The notes under the pieces: model-generated
The model's input: only the letters and a program-made list of their open reading frames with translations
Databases searched by the model: none
What the model was told of the DNA's origin: nothing
Source: Acidimicrobiia bacterium
GTDB lineage: Bacteria > Actinomycetota > Acidimicrobiia > Spongiisociales > ZC4RG35
Direction: 5' to 3'
Length of the DNA stretch: 11,637 nt
NCBI GenBank assembly: GCA_009377735.1
Contig: WHTL01000103.1
Coordinates: 1 to 11,637, forward strand
Shown: positions 1 to 6,743 of the stretch, piece by piece
Layout: the number at the start of each line of letters is the position of its first letter
How positions within the stretch are numbered: position 1 is the first letter of the stretch
Made by a program: the position numbers and the translations under genes

Positions 1-3000
1 CCCACTGCCCGTTGGCCCAGGAGCTCTTTTAGTTCGGCGAATAGGGCGGAGCGGGGTTCCACACGGTGGTCATCTGAGAGCTGCAGGATCTTGTGGCCTG
101 TGCCGTTGCTGAGGTGGAGTTGGACCGGTGTGGCACCCGGATGGTTGGACAATATCGCCTTGAGGCGCTTTACAGTCTCGGGGGATAGCCTTGCCGCCGG
201 TACCAGCACCCGGACGGTCTCGTCATCGCTCAGGGCAAGCTCCTCCACGGTGCGGGAGCGGACCTTTACCTGGTCCCCACGGTGGTCAAGATGTCCCGAC
301 ACCACCACGATGTTGTCCTCGACGATGTTCATCCCGTATTCGCCCACGGTGTTCTTGAACATGAGGACCTCGACGGATCCGTTCAGGTCTTCCAACTCGA
401 AGAACACCATTGGGTCACCGTTGCGCGTCCACTTGCGCGTGATGGTGGACACCAGCCCCCCGATCGTGACCGGTGCCCGGTCCGACAGGTCGGGGAGCTC
501 GGCGATGGACACCGTCGTGGCACTCCGCATGGAGTTGCGAGCCCGGAGGAGGGGATGATCGGAGATGTATCGACCCAACATCTCCTTTTCGAACGAGAGA
601 CGCACCTTCTGGGACCACTCGTCGTCGGTAATGGGCACCCGACCAACCTCGAGACCAGCACTCTGGTCTTCGCCGAACAATGAGAACTGACCCATGTCCT
701 CGTTGCGGCGACGCTCCAGGGTTGCGTCGAGAATCGACTCGAAGGCGAGAAAGAGGCCCTTCCGAGTTTGACCTAGAGCATCGAACGCTCCCGCCTTGAT
801 CAGAGATTCGACCGTCCTCTTGTTTAGTGCGAGTGGGTCGACCCGGTCGGCGAAATCCTGGAATGAGGTGAAGGGGCCTCCGGCCTTGCGCGCTCCCACA
901 ATCATCCCTACCACCCCCTCCCCCACGTTGCGGATCGCCGAAAGTCCAAAGCGGATACGTCCATCGGCAACCGTGAAGTCCATATCGGACTCGTTTACAT
1001 CGGGTACCAAAACCTCGATCCCCATATTGCGACACTCATTGAGGTAGAGGGCCGTGCGGTCCTTGTCCTTCTTGGTGGCGGTGAGGATTGCGGCGAGGTA
1101 CTCGGCGGGATGATGCGCCTTGAGATATGCCGTCTGGTAACCGACAAATCCGTAGCAGGCCGCATGGGAGCGGTTGAAGCCATACCCTGAGAAGTGGGCA
1201 ATGAGTCCGAAAAGCTCGACACCCACCTCCTCTGCGTGTCCGTTGCCGACACATCCGGCGACGAACTTCTCCTTCTCGGCGTCCATCAACGACTTGATCT
1301 TCTTACCCATCGCCTTGCGAAGCTGGTCCGCCTCTGCCATGGAGTATCCGGCCATGGCCTGGGCGACCTGCATCACCTGCTCCTGATACACCATGATCTG
1401 ATAGGTGCCCTCGAGAAGATGAGTGACGGAGGGATGTATCGGCTCGATCTCCGCCCGACCATTCTTGCGGTCGGCGTAAAGGTTGTGCATATCAGCGCCC
1501 ATCGGACCGGGCCGATAGAGCGCGTTCAGGGCGACAATGTCCTCAAAGCTATCTGGTACCAGCCTCCGAATTAGGCTGCGCATAGCCGTGCCCTCCAACT
1601 GGAAGACACCGATGGTTTCCCCCGACCTGAGGAGCTCGAAGGTTTTCTCGTCGTCGAGCGGTATCCGATCGATGTCGGGTCTCTCCTCGCCGGCGTCCTC
1701 AATGAGCTCCAAGGTCCTCTCGATGATGGAGAGGTTGCGTAGGCCGAGAAAGTCCATCTTGAGAAGACCAAGGGCCTCGACGCCTCCCATCTCATACTGG
1801 GTGACCACCTCCGCTTCTTCTCCCTTGCGTTGGATCGGGATGAGGTCCGTGAGGGGCTGGGGCGAAATGACAACAGCAGCGGCGTGGATGGAGTCCTGCC
1901 GTCGCAGGCCCTCGAGACCGAGGGCGACATCCACCGACTCCTTGGCGGCAGGGTCCTTCTGATAGAGATCGCGCAAGCCCTGGCCGTTGGCGTACCAATC
2001 CTTAAGGTCGGCGGGAGCGTCGTCTGGCGGTGGCTGCAGTACCTGACCCAGCGTGGCCTCCTTCCCCAGGATCGCCGGAGGCATCGCCTTGGCCACCTGA
2101 TCACCAAGCCCGTACGGATGCCCAAGCACCCGAGCAGCGTCACGGATAGCCTGCTTCCCCTTGATGGTAGAGAAAGTGATTATCTGGGCGACATGATCGG
2201 ATCCGTACGTCTCGGCGGCGTAATGGATGACATCGGAGCGATATCGCTCATCGAAGTCCATATCGATGTCGGGCATCTCCCTACGCCCGGGGTTCAGGAA
2301 ACGCTCGAAGATCAACCCGTACTCGATAGGGTCGAGATTGGTGATGCCGAGACAGTAGGAGACGATGGAACCCGCCGCCGAACCACGACCCGGACCCACC
2401 CGGATCCCTTTCTCCCTGGCGAAGCGAATCAAATCCCAGACGATCAGGAAGTAGGCGGGGAAGCCCATGGAGTCGATGATGCCCATCTCATGGGCGATCC
2501 GTTCTCGCACCTCATCGGGGAGCGGATCACCGTACCGCTCCCTGGCCCCGGCGAAGATCAGTTCCTCCAGATAGGACAGCTCGGTGTGTCCCTTCGGCAC
2601 CGGGAAGGTAGGGAGCAGGATCTTCCCGAACTCGAACTCCACCGAGGAGCGTTCGACGATCGCCAAAGTGTTGTCGCATGCACCCGGGTAGGTGCCCTCT
2701 GGAAAGAGAGCCCGCATCTGGGCGGAACTCTTCACGTAGTACTCGTCGTCACCGTGAAAACGGAAACGGCTCTCGTCGGAACGGAAGGCGCCTGTCTGGA
2801 TGCACAGCAAGGCGTCATGGGCGCTCGCCTGGCTGGCAGTTGCATAGTGAGCGTCGTTGGTGGCAAGGAGTGGCGCCCCGAGTCGGCTTGCTATATCCAC
2901 CAGATCCGGAGTTATCTGGCGTTGCGCCGGGATGTTGTGATCCATCACCTCGATGAAGAAATTCTCGCTGCCGAAGATGTCCTGAAACTTCCCAGCCGCC

Positions 3001-3512
3001 TTCAATGCAGCGTCGAAGTCACGAGAGCGAGCCTTGGAGTTCTCCTCCACGCCTGCGTCCGGGCCCAGAAGCTGTGGAACCAGGCCACCGAGACACCCCG
3101 AGGTGGCGATGATGCCCTCCGAGTGTTCGGCAAGAAGGTCGAAATCCATTCTCGGCTTGTAGTAGTAGCCCTCGAGGAAGGACCGAGACGACAGCTTCAT
3201 AAGGTTTCGGTAGCCGACGTCGTTCTCGGCAAAGAGCAGCAGGTGGAAGCGTTCGTTGGCATCGCGGCTTGGTCGGTCGAAGCGGGATCCGTCGGTGAAA
3301 TACGCCTCTATGCCCACAACGGGTTTGATCCCCGCCGAATTCGCCGACCTGACGAAGTCGACCACCCCGTAGAGGACACCGTGGTCGGTGATCCCCATCC
3401 CCGGCTGCCCATCAGCCGCTGCAATGGCAACCACCTCATCGATCCGGGCGGCACCGTCGAGCATCGAGTACTCGGTGTGGAGATGGAGATGTGCGAAGGG
3501 GTCCGGTGGCAT
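1..3512 (-). CDS. dnaE: DNA polymerase III subunit alpha (DnaE1 type), 3' end cut by window edge
   Basis: This is the catalytic subunit of the replicative DNA polymerase III. The frame is open from ATG 3512-3510 to base 1 (1170 codons); actinobacterial DnaE1 proteins are about 1180 residues, so only a few C-terminal residues should be missing. The PHP domain (about 5-235) starts with HLHTEYS and keeps all nine expected metal ligands: H10, H12, D19, H44, E69, H90, C140, D220, H222. The polymerase palm has PDIDMDF (D415, D417) and KMDFLGL (D587), the three catalytic aspartates. A helix-hairpin-helix region lies near 880-930, the probable beta-clamp motif QFSLF is 942-946, and an OB fold lies near 1010-1085. 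Landmarks along the whole length stay in one frame. An in-frame TAG at 3537-3539 with no other start codon after it fixes the start, but no good Shine-Dalgarno sequence precedes it. It lies 410 bp beyond the rhomboid gene, so it is probably transcribed separately. Confidence 0.97.
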   Translation of the reverse strand, partial: MPPDPFAHLHLHTEYSMLDGAARIDEVVAIAAADGQPGMGITDHGVLYGVVDFVRSANSAGIKPVVGIEAYFTDGSRFDRPSRDANERFHLLLFAENDVGYRNLMKLSSRSFLEGYYYKPRMDFDLLAEHSEGIIATSGCLGGLVPQLLGPDAGVEENSKARSRDFDAALKAAGKFQDIFGSENFFIEVMDHNIPAQRQITPDLVDIASRLGAPLLATNDAHYATASQASAHDALLCIQTGAFRSDESRFRFHGDDEYYVKSSAQMRALFPEGTYPGACDNTLAIVERSSVEFEFGKILLPTFPVPKGHTELSYLEELIFAGARERYGDPLPDEVRERIAHEMGIIDSMGFPAYFLIVWDLIRFAREKGIRVGPGRGSAAGSIVSYCLGITNLDPIEYGLIFERFLNPGRREMPDIDMDFDERYRSDVIHYAAETYGSDHVAQIITFSTIKGKQAIRDAARVLGHPYGLGDQVAKAMPPAILGKEATLGQVLQPPPDDAPADLKDWYANGQGLRDLYQKDPAAKESVDVALGLEGLRRQDSIHAAAVVISPQPLTDLIPIQRKGEEAEVVTQYEMGGVEALGLLKMDFLGLRNLSIIERTLELIEDAGEERPDIDRIPLDDEKTFELLRSGETIGVFQLEGTAMRSLIRRLVPDSFEDIVALNALYRPGPMGADMHNLYADRKNGRAEIEPIHPSVTHLLEGTYQIMVYQEQVMQVAQAMAGYSMAEADQLRKAMGKKIKSLMDAEKEKFVAGCVGNGHAEEVGVELFGLIAHFSGYGFNRSHAACYGFVGYQTAYLKAHHPAEYLAAILTATKKDKDRTALYLNECRNMGIEVLVPDVNESDMDFTVADGRIRFGLSAIRNVGEGVVGMIVGARKAGGPFTSFQDFADRVDPLALNKRTVESLIKAGAFDALGQTRKGLFLAFESILDATLERRRNEDMGQFSLFGEDQSAGLEVGRVPITDDEWSQKVRLSFEKEMLGRYISDHPLLRARNSMRSATTVSIAELPDLSDRAPVTIGGLVSTITRKWTRNGDPMVFFELEDLNGSVEVLMFKNTVGEYGMNIVEDNIVVVSGHLDHRGDQVKVRSRTVEELALSDDETVRVLVPAARLSPETVKRLKAILSNHPGATPVQLHLSNGTGHKILQLSDDHRVEPRSALFAELKELLGQRAV

Positions 3513-3743
3513 CTGCTGGTCTGGTTGGGGCCTTGACTACGGGTTCGGTCTATGAGGTCGGAGACCGCATCCGAAATCACATGTATGTGACTCTAGTGGT
3601 CTGCTCGTCAGGTCAGGGCGCAAAGTCACAGCTCCGCCGTGGTCTGGGCGAGACTGCGCTGCGCGACGAAATCAAGCGCCCCTTAGAGCTCACCACGACC
3701 AGTATTAAGGCCAGAGGCACTCCATGAGCCTTGACTTGCAAGG
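3513..3743. other. Non-coding dnaE leader and spacer
   Basis: No convincing gene lies here; short open frames on both strands lack conserved motifs and ribosome binding sites. The stretch holds a split inverted repeat, a pair of 9-bp direct repeats and a 14-bp palindrome, listed separately. On the minus strand a TAGAGT hexamer (3595-3590) could act as a -10 box for dnaE about 78 nt before the start codon, but I see no convincing -35 partner. The dnaE promoter is therefore only loosely placed in this interval. Confidence 0.6.
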
Positions 3744-3752
3744 CCCCAACCA
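3522..3752. repeat. 14-bp inverted repeat with 9-bp direct repeats, split hairpin before dnaE
   Basis: TGGTTGGGGCCTTG at 3522-3535 is the exact reverse complement of 3739-3752. GCCTTGACT occurs at 3530-3538 and again in the same direction at 3728-3736. On the minus strand, removing the 189 bp between the direct repeats (3539-3727) and one repeat copy restores a perfect 14-bp stem with a 5-nt loop. The upstream arm overlaps the end of repeat copy A. The downstream arm ends about 9 nt before the dnaE ATG. A shorter local hairpin (GCCTTG/CAAGGC, 3728-3744) competes for the same arm. The repeats are read directly; the insertion history and any regulatory role are inference. Confidence 0.75.
3577..3590. 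promoter_or_regulatory. Palindrome upstream of dnaE, possible operator
   Basis: TCACAT-GT-ATGTGA is a perfect 6+6 dyad with a 2-bp centre. It touches the minus-strand TAGAGT hexamer (3595-3590), the best candidate -10 box for dnaE. The size and position would suit a dimeric regulator, but the half-site order is the reverse of the CRP-type TGTGA-N6-TCACA site and I do not recognise a specific factor. It could be a chance palindrome. Confidence 0.3.
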
Positions 3753-3920
3753 CTGGCCACCACGAGGGGACGGGAAACCTCAGGCGCCACCACACCGAAC
3801 CCGCCGACCACACATCGACGACAGACAGCGACTGACTCGCGGAGGTGAGGTCGGACGGCCCCGACAACGCGAGGATGGTGACAGAGGCAGCCGTGGGGGT
3901 CTGGGGGCAGAGCCCCCAGA
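3744..3920 (-). repeat. Dispersed structured repeat, copy A
   Basis: This copy reads on the minus strand and begins 2 nt after the rhomboid stop codon. It starts with a 9-bp perfect hairpin, continues with the shared core (CCCAGACCCCC, ACGGCTGCCTCT, GGGGCCGTCCGACCTCAC) and ends with CCAGTGGTTGGGG (3756-3744). The core has an outer stem CTCGCG/CGCGAG (3836-3841 with 3868-3873) and an inner stem GTCGG/CCGAC (3850-3854 with 3861-3865). It matches copy B to its 3' end, and it aligns without gaps to copy C for about 50 bases after the core. I do not recognise the family. Confidence 0.8.
3900..3920 (-). terminator. GC hairpin after the rhomboid gene
   Basis: A perfect 9-bp stem (TCTGGGGGC at 3900-3908 with GCCCCCAGA at 3912-3920) has a 3-nt loop and lies 2 nt past the rhomboid stop codon. 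No U tract follows, so it is not a canonical intrinsic terminator, though U-less hairpins often sit at operon ends in high-GC actinobacteria. It is also the first module of repeat copy A. Confidence 0.55.
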
Positions 3921-3922
3921 GG

Positions 3923-4741
3923 TCAGAGCAACGTCACCGCCAGCACGGCGACGATGGCGATGACGACACCAGGGACCGCCCGGAGTCGTGCTGATTCGGC
4001 ACCTCGGAGCGACTCCCACACCTGACCTGCGATGAGACCGGCAATGAGGCCCCCCAGGTGACCCTGCCAGGAGATGTTGGGCATGAGGAGCGGGAGTGCG
4101 GCATTGATGAGCAACAGGCCACCGAACTGAGCGAACATGGCACGGCCATAGGACGTGTTGCGGCGATGGAATGACCAGACCAGCCACACTCCGAAGATCC
4201 CAAAGATGCCGCCGGATGCTCCGACGAGAATATCGCCGGGATTTCCAAGGAGGTATGCGGCTGCACCCCCTGTGCCAACGGCACCAAAGAACATCGTGAG
4301 AAAGCCGAGCGAACCTGCTGCCCTCTCCACCTGGGGTCCCAGCACGAACAGCGCCCACATGTTGAAGAGGAGATGGGTTAGACCGCCATGCAACGCGAAC
4401 ACGGTGAACATCCGCCACCACTCGCCGGCGGACACCAACTCGTTCGCCTGTGCCAGCCGAATGAGTAGCCAACGATCCATCCCGGGCAGCACGAATCCTA
4501 CGATGTAGGCGACGACCGATATGGCGATCAGTGCCTTGGTGACGTTGGCCGCGCTGAGACCCGACTCGGTCTGACGATTTGGTCGGATATTCCGCTGTCT
4601 GCCCTCCCTGGCGATGCATTCGGGGCATCGCTGGCCAACCGGCGCCTCGACCACGCACTGAGTGCAGACAGGCCGACCACATCGGCTACACGACAGCCAG
4701 GTCTCTCGATCTGGATGGCGATAGCAAACCGGCACGGCCAT
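3923..4741 (-). CDS. Rhomboid family intramembrane serine protease with N-terminal zinc finger
   Basis: This is a 272-residue membrane protein. Residues 6-42 form a B-box-like zinc-binding region with C6, H9, C18, C21, C26, C29, C39 and C42. Hydrophobic segments begin near residue 66. The rhomboid core has HGGLTHLLFNMWAL (118-131, with N127), the catalytic serine motif GASGG (S176) and the catalytic histidine in QGHLGG (H228). Rhomboids cleave transmembrane substrates; the substrate here is unknown. ATG 4741 was chosen because GAGGG lies 6 nt upstream and the zinc finger starts at once. An in-frame ATG at 4765 and a longer frame to 4885 exist, but the latter overlaps rluD and adds unremarkable sequence. 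It is last in the four-gene minus-strand cluster, 88 bp after rluD, and is followed directly by a hairpin and repeat copy A. Confidence 0.92.
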   Translation of the reverse strand: MAVPVCYRHPDRETWLSCSRCGRPVCTQCVVEAPVGQRCPECIAREGRQRNIRPNRQTESGLSAANVTKALIAISVVAYIVGFVLPGMDRWLLIRLAQANELVSAGEWWRMFTVFALHGGLTHLLFNMWALFVLGPQVERAAGSLGFLTMFFGAVGTGGAAAYLLGNPGDILVGASGGIFGIFGVWLVWSFHRRNTSYGRAMFAQFGGLLLINAALPLLMPNISWQGHLGGLIAGLIAGQVWESLRGAESARLRAVPGVVIAIVAVLAVTLL

Positions 4742-4829
4742 AGTTGGCCCTCGATTGGCGTTCATTGGTCGATCATTGCCATTCCGATCCACGGTATTAG
4801 CACTCGGCCGGTTGCGGGAGTCGACGCCC

Positions 4830-5723
4830 TTACAATCGGTCCGCAAGATCGCCAGGGAGGGGTGAGTCGATCTCCAGACGCTCATCCCACATGGGGTGGT
4901 CTAAACCAAGGTGATGGGCATGGAGAAATAGCCGAGTCATCCCGCGGACCGTTGACCCCGATCCGTAGACACGGTCCCCAATCACCGGATGATCGATGGC
5001 GGCCATGTGCACCCTGATCTGATGGGTCCGACCGGTCTCCAGGGCGACTTCGACCATGGTGTCGTCATCCACGGTCCTCACCTCCTCATAGTGGGTCACC
5101 GCGTCCTTGCCCTCGGCATCCACACGCATCCGTGTTGGTTGTCGGGGATCACGGGCAATTGGTGCCTCGATCATCCCGGTGGGCAGTTCCAGCCGACCGG
5201 CGACAAGCGCCAGATAGCGGCGCGATATCCGGCGCTGTCTCATGGCATCGACAAGATGGAGATAGGACTCCGATGTTCTGGCGACCAGGAGAAGACCGGA
5301 GGTGTCACGGTCGAGTCTATGGACCAAACCCCATCGGTCCCTCTGACCGACTCCTTCGATCTCGGGAAATCTGTGGAGTAGACCACCTGCCAGGGTTCCG
5401 GTGCGGTTCCCGGCACCCGGGTGGGTAACCACACCTGGCGGTTTGTCGACGACGATTATGTGCTCGTCTTCATGACGCACTTCGAAGGGGACGTCCTCCG
5501 GCTCCAGAACCGACTCGACGGACGGAGATGGGATCGTGAGCTCGCACCCACTCCGGACGCGCTGTGAGGCCGTTCCCACCTCGCCATCGACCAGGACACC
5601 TTCGGCATCGACCAGGGTACGCGCCTGGGATCGGCTCACACCGGCGAGGACGGCAACCACCCGATCGAGACGCTCCCCGTCAAGGATTGGGGGAACCTTC
5701 TTTGTCGAACCCTCAGGACTCAT
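4830..5723 (-). CDS. rluD: RluA-family 23S rRNA pseudouridine synthase, RluD-like
   Basis: This 297-residue protein isomerises uridine to pseudouridine in RNA. Residues about 13-65 form an S4 RNA-binding domain. The catalytic domain follows, with IVVDKPPGVVTHPG (90-103) and the catalytic motif HRLDRDTSG (135-143, catalytic D138). TGRTHQIRVHMA near the C-terminal third completes the family signature. The position next to lspA is the usual location of rluD/yfiI-type genes and supports the RluD assignment, which acts on helix 69 of 23S rRNA. The exact uridines cannot be read from sequence, and an RluC-like specificity is possible. The ATG lies inside the 3' end of lspA (11-bp overlap) with no strong Shine-Dalgarno sequence, so translation is probably coupled to lspA. 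Confidence 0.93.
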   Translation of the reverse strand: MSPEGSTKKVPPILDGERLDRVVAVLAGVSRSQARTLVDAEGVLVDGEVGTASQRVRSGCELTIPSPSVESVLEPEDVPFEVRHEDEHIIVVDKPPGVVTHPGAGNRTGTLAGGLLHRFPEIEGVGQRDRWGLVHRLDRDTSGLLLVARTSESYLHLVDAMRQRRISRRYLALVAGRLELPTGMIEAPIARDPRQPTRMRVDAEGKDAVTHYEEVRTVDDDTMVEVALETGRTHQIRVHMAAIDHPVIGDRVYGSGSTVRGMTRLFLHAHHLGLDHPMWDERLEIDSPLPGDLADRL

Positions 5724-6189
5724 GCTGAGAGGTGGGTTGTCTGATCACACCGACCAGCAACACCACCACGGCGAAGGTGATCGACGTGTCAGCGATATTG
5801 AACACCGGGAAGTCAATGAAGGTGAAACGAATCCAGTCGATGACTGCACCGTCCGCCAACCCGGGCCCACGGGTGACCCGGTCGACCAGATTGCCTGCGG
5901 CACCACCACCGATCAATGCGAGAGCCACAGCCTCGAAGGTTGCCCGCTCCCTGGTGAGAGCAACCACGATGAGCACCACGACGACGGTGGCGACCAGAGC
6001 CAGCACCGAACCGCCATCGGTGAACATTGACCACGCAGCTCCGGTGTTCTCGCCGTAGGTGAATTCCAAGACGTTGGGTATCACGTGGAGCGGTTCGTCC
6101 TGGAACGCCGTGCTTGCCCAGCGCTTGGTGAGCTGATCCAGACCAACCACCAGCGCCATCAGCCCCACCCAAGGGAGGGCGCGACGCAT
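5713..6189 (-). CDS. lspA: Lipoprotein signal peptidase (signal peptidase II)
   Basis: LspA is the inner-membrane aspartyl protease that removes signal peptides from prolipoproteins after lipidation. The 158-residue protein has four hydrophobic segments (about 5-18, 61-79, 86-99 and 135-150) and the family motifs: DQLTK (18-22), NTGAAWSMF (48-56), GNLVDR with catalytic D103, and FNIADTSI with catalytic D134. The ATG at 6189 overlaps the traR stop codon by one base (TGATG). A TTG three bases earlier is a possible but less likely start. The gene also overlaps rluD by 11 bp, so it is the middle of a tightly coupled traR-lspA-rluD unit. No truncation or missing active-site residue is seen. Confidence 0.96.
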   Translation of the reverse strand: MRRALPWVGLMALVVGLDQLTKRWASTAFQDEPLHVIPNVLEFTYGENTGAAWSMFTDGGSVLALVATVVVVLIVVALTRERATFEAVALALIGGGAAGNLVDRVTRGPGLADGAVIDWIRFTFIDFPVFNIADTSITFAVVVLLVGVIRQPTSQHES

Positions 6190-6560
6190 CAACGTCTCGC
6201 TGCGTCTTCCACACAGAGAGTGGCATACGGGATGGCCTCAAGACGGGCGACGGGGATGTCCTTGCCACAGCGCTCACAGATCCCGTATTTGCCTGCGTCG
6301 AGACGGCCCTGGGCGTGTTCCACCTGTCTGAGGAGATCCCTGGTGTTCTCGCCGAGGGAACGCTCCTTCTCGTACTCGAACTTCATCGAGCCCGCTTCGG
6401 CGTTGCCCGGGTCGGGGCTGCGCTCAGCCGCGGTTTCGGTCATCCGCGAGGTTTCGAGCTCCTCTTCGAGCTCTTCAAGAATCTCGCTGAGCCGACTGTT
6501 CTCCACCTCGAGCCGTGAACGAAACTTGTCCAATGTCGACTCCGCAAGTTCGCGCGCCAT
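6189..6560 (-). CDS. TraR/DksA family zinc-finger transcriptional regulator
   Basis: This 123-residue protein has the layout of DksA/TraR-type RNA polymerase secondary-channel proteins. An N-terminal acidic coiled coil spans about 5-88 with its tip near DPGNAEAG (50-57). A C-terminal zinc region follows, YGICERCGKDI...TLC (92-116). The ligands seen are C95, C98 and C116; the place of the usual fourth cysteine holds D119 (CVED), which is odd. By family it should modulate RNA polymerase at growth-related promoters, but this subfamily is poorly characterised. The start is secure: a full AAGGAGGT Shine-Dalgarno lies 9 nt upstream. It is the first gene of the minus-strand cluster and runs into lspA with a TGATG overlap. 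It is divergent from ileS. Confidence 0.9.
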   Translation of the reverse strand: MARELAESTLDKFRSRLEVENSRLSEILEELEEELETSRMTETAAERSPDPGNAEAGSMKFEYEKERSLGENTRDLLRQVEHAQGRLDAGKYGICERCGKDIPVARLEAIPYATLCVEDAARR

Positions 6561-6743
6561 GCCTTTGATACCTCCTTGGTGGGCCGGAACTCTAACAAGG
6601 CCCGTGGTCTTAGGAAAAGAAACACCACAACCTCATCGGGAAATGGCTGTAGTCCCCTATGAACCCCAAGAATCGATGGTGTATTCCTGTGATCTTGGAC
6701 AAGGATTAGTTGGATACCATGACCAGCATCCGATCAGGTTCTC
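6561..6743. promoter_or_regulatory. Divergent traR/ileS intergenic region
   Basis: This 183-bp gap must hold promoters for the minus-strand cluster and for ileS. On the traR side, AAGGAGGT (6577-6570, minus) is a strong ribosome binding site, and TAGAGT (6594-6589, minus) is a possible -10 box without a clear -35. On the ileS side a hairpin with an 8-bp stem and a one-base bulge (CCAAG-A-ATC at 6666-6674 with GATCTTGG at 6691-6698) lies in the leader. Only a weak CAGG precedes the ileS ATG. The conserved T-box core (GGTGGNACCGCG) expected of a tRNA-sensing leader is not visible. Confidence 0.5.

Noticed and set aside
1830..3536. 568-codon open frame on the plus strand
   Set aside because: It lies entirely opposite dnaE, whose minus-strand frame carries every polymerase motif. 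Its product shows no family motif.
3491..3867. Short open frames in the dnaE-rhomboid gap
   Set aside because: They have no ribosome binding site or recognisable motif and overlap the dnaE start or repeat copy A.
4742..4885. N-terminal extension of the rhomboid protein to 4885
   Set aside because: It would overlap the rluD 3' end and has no motif. ATG 4741 has a good Shine-Dalgarno sequence and starts right at the zinc finger.
6190..6192. TTG start for lspA
   Set aside because: The adjacent ATG at 6189 forms a standard TGATG overlap with the traR stop codon and gives the usual LspA N-terminus.
6561..6743. T-box leader for ileS
   Set aside because: Actinobacterial ileS genes often have one, and a leader hairpin is present, but the conserved T-box core (GGTGGNACCGCG) is absent and TGG-containing spots lack the right context.
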